Part shown: positions 15,641 through 25,028 of the stretch, one piece after another
Position numbering within the stretch: the first letter of the stretch is position 1
Layout of the letters: each line of letters starts with the position of its first letter
Origin: ZC4RG29 sp035304385
GTDB taxonomy: Bacteria; Bacteroidota; Bacteroidia; Cytophagales; Cyclobacteriaceae
Assembly (NCBI GenBank): GCA_035304385.1
Contig: DATGQD010000030.1
Coordinates: 1-64,000 of the forward strand
Reading direction: 5' to 3'
DNA length: 64,000 bases
Position numbers and translations under genes: made by a program
The notes under the pieces: generated by a model
What the model was told of the DNA's origin: nothing
Database searches by the model: none
The model's input: the letters and a program-made list of their open reading frames with translations, nothing else

Positions 15641-18328
15641 ATGATCCGACACAGTATCGCAGCACTCCTTTTCTTTTTCACTTTTCCACAGACCGCTGAC
15701 GCTCAATCAAATCTTCGATTGCCGAAACTGGTGGGCGACAACATGGTTATCCAGCGCGACACCAGGGTGAAACTATGGGGTTGGGCCGATGCGCATGAGA
15801 AAGTCAAAATCAAATTCAGAGGAAAATCCCTTTCCGCAACGGCGGACGCGGACGGCGCCTGGCAGGTCATGATGCCGGCCACCAAAGCCGGCGGCCCCCA
15901 TACGATGACGATCACCGGGCGGGATACCACCATCACCATCCGCGACATCCTCGTGGGCGACGTCTGGCTATGCGCGGGACAATCAAACATGGTACATTAC
16001 CTGGAATTGCACCAGGACCGCTATGCTGCCGAAGTCGCTGCTGCGGACTTCCCCCAAATACGACAGTTCACGGTCCCTACCCGGCCGGTACTCGAAGGGC
16101 CTGCAGATGACCTCCCCTCCGGTGAATGGATCACCGCTACGAGGGACAATATTCTGCGCTTTTCTGTCGTCGCTTACTTTTTTGCTAAACAGCTCCATGA
16201 AGAATACGGCATTCCCATCGGTATCATCAACGCCAGCGTTGGCGGAACTCCGATCGAGTCGTGGACCAGCGAAGAAGGGCTGCAGGCCTTTCCGGATATG
16301 ATCCGCACCGTTACGTCCAACAAAGACACCGCGCGCGTCAACGGTATCAACCGCAATGCAGCGCAACAACGCCGCGCGCTCGACGCGAACCGCCCACCGG
16401 ATCAGGGCCTGGAAGGTCCTCTGCCCTGGCACGATCCGGCCTTCAAACCCGAGGGCTGGCAGACCATCAGCATACCTGGCTATTGGGAGGATCAGGGTGT
16501 CCAGGATCTTGATGGCATCGTATGGTACCGACGGGAGATCGACGTGCCTGCGTCCATGACAGACAAGACTGTCCGCCTCTCCCTCGGACGCATTGTCGAC
16601 GCCGATCAGGTTTACGTTAATGGCGTGCAGGTCGGTAACAAGACGTATCAATATCCACAACGGCGTTATGATATAGCGCCGGGCATCTTGAAACCGGGCA
16701 GGAACATCATCGTCGTGCGCGTCACAAACTATGGAGGCAAGGGTGGATTTGTACCCGCCAAGCCGTACTACCTGGCAGTTGCCGGCGACACCATCGATCT
16801 TACGGGCTACTGGCACTATAAGGTCGGCAGTGCGTTTCCCCGGCAACGATATGTCTACAGCATCAACGTACAAAACCAACCCACAGCGTGCTATAACGGC
16901 ATGCTTGCGCCAGTCGTGCCCTTTGCTGTCAAGGGATTTGTGTGGTATCAGGGTGAAAGCAACGCGGGCCGTCCCGAAACCTATGAGGCATTGCAACGCG
17001 CACTGATTCGCGACTGGCGGAAACAGTGGGGCAACCTGCCCTTCCTGTTTGTGCAGCTACCCAACTTTATGGAAGCAACGTATCATCCCACCGAAAGCAA
17101 TTGGGCCGCGTTGCGTGATGCGCAGCGAAGGGCGCTATCAGAACCAAACACTGCGATGGCCGTCGCTATCGAACTGGGAGAATGGAACGACATCCATCCC
17201 GGCAACAAGAAACCTATCGGTGATCGTCTTGCGTTAGCGGCGCGCAAGCTTGCCTATGGTGACAACATTGTGTATTCCGGACCGCTGTTCCGTTCCGCTA
17301 CGGCTGAGGGCAACAAGGTCAGGATAACGTTCGATCATGTCGGCACAGGACTCGTGGCAGGCGAAGGCGGACAGGTGGGTGAAATCGCGCTTGCGGGAAT
17401 AGACAGAAAGTTCGTATGGTCTTCAGCCAAGATAGAAAACAACACCGTTGTCGCGTCGAGCGATGAGGTGCCCTACCCCGTTTATGTGCGGTACGCATGG
17501 GCGGACAACCCGGTTGACCCGAACCTGAGCAACAAAGAAGGACTTCCCGCTTCTCCCTTTGAAGGCCAGATAGAAGGCACCCGGGAACTTTGGTTTGGAA
17601 AGAAGGCAGCCGTCGTGCTAACATACGATGATGCACTTGACGGTCATCTCGACAGGGTGATCCCTGCGCTGAATGAGCGAGGCTTTAAAGGTAGCTTTTA
17701 CTTGTCGGCCGCTTTCCCGGGCAGCACCAACCGAATCGCCGACTGGAAACGGGCGGCACGCGAAGGTCATGAGCTCGGAAACCATACGTTATTCCATCCG
17801 TGTGCCTCGGGACCGGGACGTGAATGGGTGTCCCCTTCCAACGACCTGAAGCGTTACACCACTGACGAGATCGTCCGGGAAGTTAACACCACAAATGCCT
17901 TCCTTGAGGCGCTCGATGGAAAGAAGGAAAGAACCTTTGCCTATACGTGCGGCGACACGGAAACGGGAGAAGGATCATTCATCGAGGCTATTCGTGATCA
18001 GTTCATCTCAATGCGGGGCACCAGCCCGCGACTTAACCTGGTCGACTCCATGGACCTGGCAAACCTCAATTGCTTTGTCGTCGACAATAACAACGCCGAT
18101 CAACTTATTGCATGGGCGGACCAGGCACGGAAGGAAAACGCATTGTTGATCGTTCTCTTCCATGGCGTTGGTGGTGGGCACCCGATCAATGTCGACCTCG
18201 ATAAACACAACAAATTCCTGGACTATCTGAAAGAGCATGCAGGCGACTTCTGGGTAACGACCCAGCTGGACGCGACAAAGCATTATATCGAAAAATCGGA
18301 GTCAGCAGTCTCACGTGCATCGAAGTAG
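15641..18328 (+). CDS. Sialate O-acetylesterase-like SGNH esterase fused to a NodB polysaccharide deacetylase
   Basis: An 895-residue secreted protein (signal peptide to about residue 22, ending TADAQ). Residues about 25-640 match the sialate 9-O-acetylesterase family: block I CAGQSNM with Ser115, a jelly-roll insertion (about 270-400), and WYQGESN. Residues about 655-885 are a separate CE4/NodB domain: TYDDA with the Asp663-Asp664 pair and metal ligands in HTLFH (His715, His719). Together this is a two-headed carbohydrate deacetylase, perhaps for acetylated xylan or another acetylated polysaccharide (inference). No frameshift or stop separates the two parts. A strong terminator follows. Confidence 0.87.
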   Translation: MIRHSIAALLFFFTFPQTADAQSNLRLPKLVGDNMVIQRDTRVKLWGWADAHEKVKIKFRGKSLSATADADGAWQVMMPATKAGGPHTMTITGRDTTITIRDILVGDVWLCAGQSNMVHYLELHQDRYAAEVAAADFPQIRQFTVPTRPVLEGPADDLPSGEWITATRDNILRFSVVAYFFAKQLHEEYGIPIGIINASVGGTPIESWTSEEGLQAFPDMIRTVTSNKDTARVNGINRNAAQQRRALDANRPPDQGLEGPLPWHDPAFKPEGWQTISIPGYWEDQGVQDLDGIVWYRREIDVPASMTDKTVRLSLGRIVDADQVYVNGVQVGNKTYQYPQRRYDIAPGILKPGRNIIVVRVTNYGGKGGFVPAKPYYLAVAGDTIDLTGYWHYKVGSAFPRQRYVYSINVQNQPTACYNGMLAPVVPFAVKGFVWYQGESNAGRPETYEALQRALIRDWRKQWGNLPFLFVQLPNFMEATYHPTESNWAALRDAQRRALSEPNTAMAVAIELGEWNDIHPGNKKPIGDRLALAARKLAYGDNIVYSGPLFRSATAEGNKVRITFDHVGTGLVAGEGGQVGEIALAGIDRKFVWSSAKIENNTVVASSDEVPYPVYVRYAWADNPVDPNLSNKEGLPASPFEGQIEGTRELWFGKKAAVVLTYDDALDGHLDRVIPALNERGFKGSFYLSAAFPGSTNRIADWKRAAREGHELGNHTLFHPCASGPGREWVSPSNDLKRYTTDEIVREVNTTNAFLEALDGKKERTFAYTCGDTETGEGSFIEAIRDQFISMRGTSPRLNLVDSMDLANLNCFVVDNNNADQLIAWADQARKENALLIVLFHGVGGGHPINVDLDKHNKFLDYLKEHAGDFWVTTQLDATKHYIEKSESAVSRASK

Positions 18329-18392
18329 ATACCGGCTCCAAACCATCTTATTTTAATCATCAAGTCGGCGCAAGTTCGGCGGTGATATGGTA

Positions 18393-18421
18393 AAAGCAGG
18401 GCATGTCCCTGCTTTCTTTTT
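18393..18421 (+). terminator. Terminator after the esterase/deacetylase gene
   Basis: AAAGCAGGG (18393-18401) pairs with CCCTGCTTT (18407-18415) around CATGT, then a C and five T. The first ATG of the next frame (18403) lies in its loop, which argues for a later start of that gene. Confidence 0.88.
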
Positions 18422-18522
18422 GTCTGAAGGTACATACTCCGACCCCGGCCCGATTGTGTGAACCAGCGGGAAGCAATAATTTATTCTCGATTTTTTTTGT
18501 ACGCCTTTTACCCAGTGTACTC

Positions 18523-19134
18523 ATGGTTACCCCCTCTACCGGTTGCACATTGATGCTATCCGGGTTATTGGTAAGCACCGTGTGCTTCGCCCAGGAAACG
18601 CATCACTACACCATCCCGTCGGGCCAGCCCGCTCCACTGGTTGCGGATGCCGGCGATGATGTGATCTTCGGATCGGACGAAGTAATCCAGCTCGGCGCAA
18701 CGCCAGCGGCCAGTGGCGGAATCGAACCGTATATCTACGCCTGGACACCATCGGAGAACCTTTCTGATCCCGGAACGGCCACACCCACCGTTACATCGGC
18801 CGATGAGGACATAACGTACACGCTTACCGTTATCGATGGCGCAGGCTGCCAGTCGACCGACGTGGTTACCGTTTTTTCCGGGATCATTACATCCGTACCG
18901 TCAGGACAAGAAATTCCATTTACGATACAGGCCTCGCACGGCGGGATTACAATTCGGGCAAGCTCGTCTGAGGGGACGGTCCAACTGCTCGATGGTCGTG
19001 GAAGCACAATACGCACTGACCGGCTTTTGCCCGTCGAGCATCATCTGCCCACCACAAGCCTGGCGACGGGCATATACGTGTTACGAATCTCTATAGATCG
19101 TCATGTTCACACGGTTAAGTTCTTCGTCCGATGA
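18523..19134 (+). CDS. Secreted protein with PKD-like domain and T9SS-type C-terminus
   Basis: About 203 residues from the ATG at 18523, which gives a proper signal peptide (LMLSGLLVSTVCFAQ); the upstream ATG at 18403 falls in a terminator. Residues about 40-120 resemble a PKD-type domain (ADAGDDVIFGSDEVIQLGA, WTPSENLSDP, YTLTVIDGAGC). The C-terminus (VQLLDGRGSTI...LATGIYVLRI...VKFFVR) resembles a shortened T9SS sorting domain. It overlaps the next gene by 4 bp, so the two are translationally coupled. Function unknown; probably a surface protein. Confidence 0.7.
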   Translation: MVTPSTGCTLMLSGLLVSTVCFAQETHHYTIPSGQPAPLVADAGDDVIFGSDEVIQLGATPAASGGIEPYIYAWTPSENLSDPGTATPTVTSADEDITYTLTVIDGAGCQSTDVVTVFSGIITSVPSGQEIPFTIQASHGGITIRASSSEGTVQLLDGRGSTIRTDRLLPVEHHLPTTSLATGIYVLRISIDRHVHTVKFFVR

Positions 19135-20255
19135 TGTACCGCTACCTGTTCCCCGTTGTCTTGTCCATGCTTTCATGCCTTGCCTCAGTGCAGGCACAGC
19201 ACACGCTGTCCATCGCGGCCGAAGACACCGTATTCCTCGAGGCAACCGACGCGCGTGGGCAGTTGCAATGGCAGCTATCACTCGACCAGGTCAACTGGGA
19301 CGATATTCCAGGAAGGACTTACGACACGATTAAGTTTGTGCCGGATCAGTTTCCCTCCTATTTGAGGTTGGTAATCATCGAGGGCAATTGCGCGCCGCAC
19401 TATACCGACGTTGTGGAAGTCCTCGAAGCCGTTGTAACTCCTCAAGTGCCAACAGTGACTACGGTGAAACCCTATTCCATTGCTTCCGCAAGCGCTGTGG
19501 CAGGCGGCTCCATCAGCAACACAGGCGGAAAGCCCATTACTTCGCGCGGCATTGTTTACCGCACCGCGCCCAACCCCACGGTTGAAAGTGCCATCGTCGT
19601 TTCAAACGGTACTGGCGGTGGAAGCTATAGCAGTCTTCTAATCGGGTTATCGTCCAGCACGACGTACTATGTCCGCGCCTTTGCTACGAACGAAATTGGG
19701 ACAGGATACGGCGAGGAGTATGCTTTCACGACCCAGGCGGACAAAGTTTATTACATTGGTGAAGAAGGTCCTGCAGGAGGTACGGTCTACTACGATAAGG
19801 GCTTCTACAGCGACGGCTGGCGCTATCTCGAACTGGCCCCTGCCGGATGGGCCGGTGCAACCGATCCCTGGGTGGACCTCGAATGGGGATGCTATGAAAT
19901 TTTCGTAGGTGGGACGTCCACAGACATCGGCACCGGGAAAGAGAATACAGACCTCATACTCGCAAAGGGGTGTGCCGATGCCGACACGCCGGTGCAGCTC
20001 GCGGCGAACGCGACCATCAATGGTTATGACGATTGGTTTTTACCGTCACGGGATGAACTGAGTGCCATCTATCATAACCTGTTTAACCTGGGTCCTAACT
20101 TTCATTACACCTACGGTTTGCTGGCCCTCACTTATACGACCTCGTCGGAGCTTGACGCAAAGTCGACCTGGGGTGTGGCCTTCGGCGACGGTTCAAACAC
20201 ACAGAATCTAAAGATCCTTGCCACAATCGCAGTGCGACCGGTACGGAGATTTTAA
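19131..20255 (+). CDS. Secreted protein with Fn3-like domain and DUF1566-like C-terminus
   Basis: A 374-residue exported protein (signal peptide ends SVQAQ). An N-terminal beta domain holds LQWQLSLDQVNWDDI, similar to repeats in Bacteroidota surface proteins. A fibronectin type III-like segment follows (about 105-200, STTYYVRAFATNEIGTGYG). The C-terminal region (about 210-374) has IGEEGPAGGTVYYDKG and GYDDWFLPSRDEL, as in DUF1566/Lcl-type domains found in secreted adhesion-like proteins. Its start overlaps the stop of the previous gene (ATGA). Role unknown. Confidence 0.72.
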   Translation: MMYRYLFPVVLSMLSCLASVQAQHTLSIAAEDTVFLEATDARGQLQWQLSLDQVNWDDIPGRTYDTIKFVPDQFPSYLRLVIIEGNCAPHYTDVVEVLEAVVTPQVPTVTTVKPYSIASASAVAGGSISNTGGKPITSRGIVYRTAPNPTVESAIVVSNGTGGGSYSSLLIGLSSSTTYYVRAFATNEIGTGYGEEYAFTTQADKVYYIGEEGPAGGTVYYDKGFYSDGWRYLELAPAGWAGATDPWVDLEWGCYEIFVGGTSTDIGTGKENTDLILAKGCADADTPVQLAANATINGYDDWFLPSRDELSAIYHNLFNLGPNFHYTYGLLALTYTTSSELDAKSTWGVAFGDGSNTQNLKILATIAVRPVRRF

Positions 20256-20416
20256 ACCATACAGGCCTTCGTGTTTGCCTTAGCTGAATGATATAAACCG
20301 ATCATCGATTCTCGATCGCCGAATCCTCCTTTTCCTTCGGATAAGCGAAAATTTCCCTCTAATTTGTGATCTGACGGCAGCATTAACGCTGTTCACCCCA
20401 CATTCATATTGAAGCA

Positions 20417-21718
20417 ATGCCCATGATACGAACGAAGAAATTCTTTATTGCGATTTTGGTCCTGGCCGCTTGTAGCCAAGCCGAAAAGGAAACACCGCTC
20501 GTACCCGATACAAACAACGATGGTATTACCCTTCCTGACAAGTTCGGGGCCATCGTAGTGGTGGATACGCTTGGTCGTGGACGCCACCTGGCGGTGAACG
20601 ACAACGGCGATATCTATGTCCACCTGCGCAGCCCAAACCCAGACGGCAAGGCAATCATGGCGCTACGGGATACTGACGGCGACGGTCGTGCCGACATTGT
20701 CGAAGGATACAGTGACGTCGGAGGTACCGGCATCGAAATTCACAACGGTTATCTTTATTATTCTGATAGAACACATGTGTATCGATCGCGGCTGCGCGAC
20801 GGCGAATTGCTACCGGAAGAAGCACGGGACACGCTCGTAACGCTGGTGGACGGACAGGGCCATATGGAGAAGCCTTTCACGTTCGATGGAAAAGGTGGAA
20901 TGTATGTAAATGTCGGCTCGCTGAGCAACAATTGTGAAATACAATTGCGTACGCCGGACTCTAAAGGAGACGACCCTTGCAAGGAACTTGACACGCGGGC
21001 AGGCATATGGAAGTTTGATGACAATACCCTTCATCAGGTTCAGGATATCTCCCACCGCTATGCTACCGGCATACGCAATGCGGTAGCGCTCACCTGGGAC
21101 AACCAGACGAACAAACTCTTCGCAGCAGTGCACGGTCGCGACGATCTGCACCGGTACTGGCCGGAACTGTATACCGAGGAACAAAACCTGGAACTGCCTG
21201 CTGAAATCTTTATCGATGTAGATGAGGGCGACGACTTCGGGTGGCCTTACTGCTACTACGATCACCTCCAGGGTAAAATGATCACCAACCCTGAGTACGA
21301 CGGCGACGGCACAAAATCAGACCGCTGCGAGGGTTTTAAACAGCCGCTGGCCGCGTTCCCCGGGCACTGGGGTCCGAATGACATTCTTATCTACCAGGGA
21401 GACATGTTCCCCGAGAAGTACCGCCACGGCGCGTTTATAGCCTTCCACGGAAGCTGGAATCGTCTGGGGCATGAACAACAAGGCTATAAAGTGGTGTTCG
21501 TCCCGATGAAGGACGGCAAGCCGTCCGGCGATTGGGAGGTCTTTGCGGATGGTTTTGCTGGCGAGGGACCCATTACAAGTCCCGGCAGCGCCAAATACCG
21601 CCCTACCGGCCTCGCAGAGGGACCGGACGGCTCATTGTACATCGCCGATTCGCAACACGGGAGAGTCTGGCGCATCGTATATTACCCCGAGGAGATGCCG
21701 GCTACCGCAGGTATGTAA
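20417..21718 (+). CDS. PQQ-type glucose/sorbosone dehydrogenase-like lipoprotein
   Basis: A 433-residue six-bladed beta-propeller of the glucose/sorbosone dehydrogenase family, probably a periplasmic sugar or aldose oxidoreductase. The signal peptide ends LAAC (about residue 19). Family features include GRGRHLAVNDNGDIYV, GIRNAVALTWD, the HGRDDL loop, DDFGWPYCYY, FPGHWGPNDI, FHGSWNR and PTGLAEGPDGSLYIAD. Whether PQQ is bound cannot be judged by eye. A TAATTTG box at 20360-20366 is a possible -7 element. It is a single gene, not obviously linked to neighbours. Confidence 0.83.
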   Translation: MPMIRTKKFFIAILVLAACSQAEKETPLVPDTNNDGITLPDKFGAIVVVDTLGRGRHLAVNDNGDIYVHLRSPNPDGKAIMALRDTDGDGRADIVEGYSDVGGTGIEIHNGYLYYSDRTHVYRSRLRDGELLPEEARDTLVTLVDGQGHMEKPFTFDGKGGMYVNVGSLSNNCEIQLRTPDSKGDDPCKELDTRAGIWKFDDNTLHQVQDISHRYATGIRNAVALTWDNQTNKLFAAVHGRDDLHRYWPELYTEEQNLELPAEIFIDVDEGDDFGWPYCYYDHLQGKMITNPEYDGDGTKSDRCEGFKQPLAAFPGHWGPNDILIYQGDMFPEKYRHGAFIAFHGSWNRLGHEQQGYKVVFVPMKDGKPSGDWEVFADGFAGEGPITSPGSAKYRPTGLAEGPDGSLYIADSQHGRVWRIVYYPEEMPATAGM

Positions 21719-21784
21719 TTCTTCGGGCAGCCAACCAAAAAAATTGCCGATCGGCTGCAACCCTATCGGTTGCCTTGACGTCTG

Positions 21785-21805
21785 ATACATAAAAATCTTA
21801 TGTAT
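21785..21805 (+). promoter_or_regulatory. Candidate PadR operator before padR-2
   Basis: ATACATAA (21785-21792) and TTATGTAT (21798-21805) are perfect inverted arms around 5 nt, ending 9 bases before the ATG. It contains the ATAC-N13-GTAT arrangement also found before padR-1. Confidence 0.55.
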
Positions 21806-21814
21806 TGAGGATTT

Positions 21815-22147
21815 ATGCATTCCCCTGAACTGCTGAAAGGCACCCTTCAGACCATCATTCTCAAGGTTCTGAAAGACCACGGCAAGATGTATGGGTACGA
21901 GATCACCCAGCGCGTAAAGCATTTGTCTGAGGGCCGCATCTCGCTTACCGAGGGCGCTTTATATCCGGCCCTGCATAGAATGGAAGCCGACGGCATACTG
22001 ACAACGGAAACTGTCAACATCGGGAAACGCGTTCGCAAGTACTATGCGTTGACCACCGAAGGCAAGGCCATGGCGAAAAGCCGGGTTGCAGAGTTTGTTG
22101 ACTTCATAGACACCATGCGCCAGGTACTTCAATTGAAAACCAGCTAG
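21815..22147 (+). CDS. PadR family transcriptional regulator, copy 2
   Basis: A 110-residue PadR winged-helix protein, with GYEITQRVKHLSEGRISL and TEGALYPALHRMEADGIL forming the DNA-binding part. It is related to but distinct from the copy at 9633-9971. It begins a two-gene unit with the permease 28 bp downstream. The perfect inverted repeat next to its start is the natural autoregulatory site. Confidence 0.9.
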   Translation: MHSPELLKGTLQTIILKVLKDHGKMYGYEITQRVKHLSEGRISLTEGALYPALHRMEADGILTTETVNIGKRVRKYYALTTEGKAMAKSRVAEFVDFIDTMRQVLQLKTS

Positions 22148-22175
22148 CCTCGAACTTTCCGCCAACCCCTCTCCC

Positions 22176-24878
22176 ATGGCGCAACTGTCGGACGAGCATA
22201 TTGCCTACATCGAGAAGGACCTGTTTACACGCGGAGTCGTATACGACGGCCTTCACGAGGAATTGGTAGATCACATCTGCGCTGCCGTTGAAGAAAAGAT
22301 CGCATCCGGCATGCGGTTCTACGAGGCCTATGAGGAGGTGATCCATGCATTCGGAGATACGAATGGCCTGTGGACGGTGCAACACAACGTCATCCAATCA
22401 AAACCCAATCGTATGTTGAAGAGCTACCTCAGGATTGCTTTTCGCAATCATATGAAAAACAAGTTTCACACCATCATAAACATAGTGGGACTTGCGATCG
22501 GGATCAGTACTTGCATGATCATTACGCGTTTCGTACTGCACGAGTTAAGTTATGATCGGTTCCATGAAAATGCCGATCGCATCTATCGCGTCGATACGGA
22601 GATCCGGCTGGGCAATGTGCATCATAATCTCGCACTGGGCTCTTCAGCGCTCGCGGGACACTTTCGCGCGATCTATCCTGAAATAGAATCCGCGGTCAGG
22701 ATTTGGGACTGGGGCTACCGTACGGTTAGCCTTCCGGATCAATCGGCGACCTTCTCTGAAAACGTAATGTGGGGCGACAGCACCTTCTTCGAAGTCTTCA
22801 CCGTACCACTGCTCGAAGGTAATGCTGCCAGTGTACTTGACGAAGCCAATACAGTGGCCATCAGCCAAACTATGGCCGATAAGTTTTTTCCCGGTGAGCG
22901 TGCCATGGGCAAGACGATCGTCATCGATGGCACTGATTATCGCGTCACCGGAATTTTTAAAAACCTGCCTGCGAACAGTCACATTCGTTTCGACATGCTC
23001 CGGTCGATTGTAGGACTTGAAGATGCAAAGATCGGCAGCCTCATTGGAGGTGCCCAGCTTTCTCTGTATCTTCTGCTTCGACCCGATGCCGATCCCAGGC
23101 AACTGGAGGCCAAATTTCCAGACTTCGTCAACGAACACGTCGCACCTCAGTTGTCTGCCATCATGCCTGAGAACTTTACCATGGATACGTTCTTGTCGGA
23201 AGGGAATACCTGGACCTACACCCTCACGCCACTTGCGGACATTCACCTCTACTCGAACAAGGATGCCGAGTTGGACGCGAACGGCAGCATCACCTACGTT
23301 TACCTGTTCTCTGCCATTGCGGCGTTCATACTGTTCATCGCCTGCATCAATTTCATGAACTTGTCAACGGCACGTTCATCCGACAGGGCGAAGGAAGTCG
23401 GGATACGAAAAGTTATGGGTTCATTGCGATCGCATTTGGTGCGGCAGTTCCTTGTCGAGTCCCTTGTCCTCAGTCTGACCGCATTTCTTCTGGCGGTAGG
23501 ACTCGCGCAGCTGTTCCTGCCGGTGTTCAATGCCCTGTCATTAAAGGACATTTCGCTGCCCTTTGACGACTGGCGCCTTTACGTTGCACTGGTTATCGGT
23601 GCGCTGGTCGTCGGTGTGCTGGCCGGCCTTTACCCCTCGCTGTACCTATCCCGGTTTTCCATGATCGGGGTACTTAAGGGCTCCCCGTCTGTGAGCAGCA
23701 ACACATTCGTTCGCAACGGCCTGGTCGTCTTTCAGTTTGTCATCTCTATCTTTCTCATCATCGCCACCATTAGCATCCGGCGTCAGCTCACGTACGCTCA
23801 GAACATGAGGATTGGATTTGACCGCGACCAGGTTGTCGTTGTGCATGATACCGATCAACTGGGCAACCAGGTGGATGCGTTCAAAGATGCTGTCTTGCGC
23901 AATAGCTTTATCGTGTCGGGTACAATCTCCGGATTTCTACCCGTTGAAAATGGTGCGCGGAATAAGAATACCTTCTGGCCGGAAGGAAGAGTGCCGACGG
24001 GTGAAGATGTAAATTACATGGTTTCGATGCAGATGTGGTCGGTTGATCCCTACTATCTCGAAACACTCGGTATAAGCCTTAAATCAGGCCGTAACTTCTC
24101 ACCGGAAAGGCCATCGGATTCCGGACAAAGCCTGATCCTGAATGAGGCGGCAGTGCAAAAGTTTGGATTCGGTGATGATGCAATAGGTAAGAAGGTAAGC
24201 ATGTTCACCGGCACCCATGCCGACGGAACGCCCGACCTGAACAGTATAAAAACGATGCAGGTCATCGGTGTGATCCATAATTTCCACTTCGAATCGGTGC
24301 GTCGCAATATAGAACCGCTTGCACTGGCCGTTGACAAGTCTACCTCCGGGGTAGCGTTCCGTTTCTCCGGAACAGACCCGCATAAAGTGCTTTCTACTAT
24401 CGAAACGACCTGGAACAAAATGGCTCCGGATCAACCGTTTCGATATTCGTTTCTTGACGAAGACCTGGCGAGGATGTATCGGGAGGAGAAGCGGCTGGGA
24501 ACCATCTTTGCCATTTTTGCCGGACTCGCCATCCTCATTGCCTGTCTTGGACTTTTCGCGTTGGTTTCCTACACCGCAGAACGCCGCACGAAGGAAATCG
24601 GCATCCGCAAGACGCTGGGCGCCACCGTGGGAAGTATTGTGCTCATGCTTTGTGTGGGGTATGGTCGTCTTATAGTTGTCGCTTTTGTGCTGGCAGCTCC
24701 CATCGCCCGGTATGCGGTGAACTGGTGGCTCAGCGGGTATGCCTATCGCACAACTATCGGTATACCCGTTTACCTCATAACCGGTGTTGTGGCCTTCGTT
24801 ATCGCCATGATCACCATCTCGTATCAGTCGCTGCGTGCAGCGCGCGCGAACCCTGCACGATCGCTGCGCAGCGAATAG
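22176..24878 (+). CDS. FtsX-like ABC transporter permease (MacB type), copy 2
   Basis: A 900-residue permease with the same plan as the product of 6905-9628. It has a soluble prefix of about 80 residues (EELVDHICAAVEEK...AYEEVIHAFGD), a first membrane helix (INIVGLAIGISTCMIITRF), two periplasmic MacB-like cores and two FtsX membrane blocks (INFMNLSTARSSDRAKEVGI; ERRTKEIGIRKTLGAT). It forms an operon with padR-2. No ATPase gene accompanies it. Likely role: envelope export or signalling machinery controlled by PadR (inference from family). Confidence 0.88.
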   Translation: MAQLSDEHIAYIEKDLFTRGVVYDGLHEELVDHICAAVEEKIASGMRFYEAYEEVIHAFGDTNGLWTVQHNVIQSKPNRMLKSYLRIAFRNHMKNKFHTIINIVGLAIGISTCMIITRFVLHELSYDRFHENADRIYRVDTEIRLGNVHHNLALGSSALAGHFRAIYPEIESAVRIWDWGYRTVSLPDQSATFSENVMWGDSTFFEVFTVPLLEGNAASVLDEANTVAISQTMADKFFPGERAMGKTIVIDGTDYRVTGIFKNLPANSHIRFDMLRSIVGLEDAKIGSLIGGAQLSLYLLLRPDADPRQLEAKFPDFVNEHVAPQLSAIMPENFTMDTFLSEGNTWTYTLTPLADIHLYSNKDAELDANGSITYVYLFSAIAAFILFIACINFMNLSTARSSDRAKEVGIRKVMGSLRSHLVRQFLVESLVLSLTAFLLAVGLAQLFLPVFNALSLKDISLPFDDWRLYVALVIGALVVGVLAGLYPSLYLSRFSMIGVLKGSPSVSSNTFVRNGLVVFQFVISIFLIIATISIRRQLTYAQNMRIGFDRDQVVVVHDTDQLGNQVDAFKDAVLRNSFIVSGTISGFLPVENGARNKNTFWPEGRVPTGEDVNYMVSMQMWSVDPYYLETLGISLKSGRNFSPERPSDSGQSLILNEAAVQKFGFGDDAIGKKVSMFTGTHADGTPDLNSIKTMQVIGVIHNFHFESVRRNIEPLALAVDKSTSGVAFRFSGTDPHKVLSTIETTWNKMAPDQPFRYSFLDEDLARMYREEKRLGTIFAIFAGLAILIACLGLFALVSYTAERRTKEIGIRKTLGATVGSIVLMLCVGYGRLIVVAFVLAAPIARYAVNWWLSGYAYRTTIGIPVYLITGVVAFVIAMITISYQSLRAARANPARSLRSE

Positions 24879-25015
24879 GGACGGCAAGCATGTAATGCAG
24901 CGGGCCCTGTGGCAGAAGTTCAACACTTCACGCTGGCGTTCGGCTTTTCATAAAAGAAATCTGTTGCCGTCTCAATGTTTTCCAAAGGTCATTGACGATA
25001 TTATCGGTCGGATAT

Positions 25016-25023
25016 CATATTCG
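25016..25023 (+). promoter_or_regulatory. Candidate promoter of the glucan phosphorylase gene
   Basis: TTG at 24992-24994, a 21-nt spacer and CATATTCG at 25016-25023. The box ends 5 bases before the ATG at 25029, so the mRNA would be nearly leaderless. Confidence 0.35.
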
Positions 25024-25028
25024 TACTT

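Noticed and set aside
15482..15706. N-terminal extension of the antiporter frame
   Set aside because: It overlaps the divergent esterase gene, lacks antiporter similarity, and a -7 box lies directly before the later ATG at 15481.
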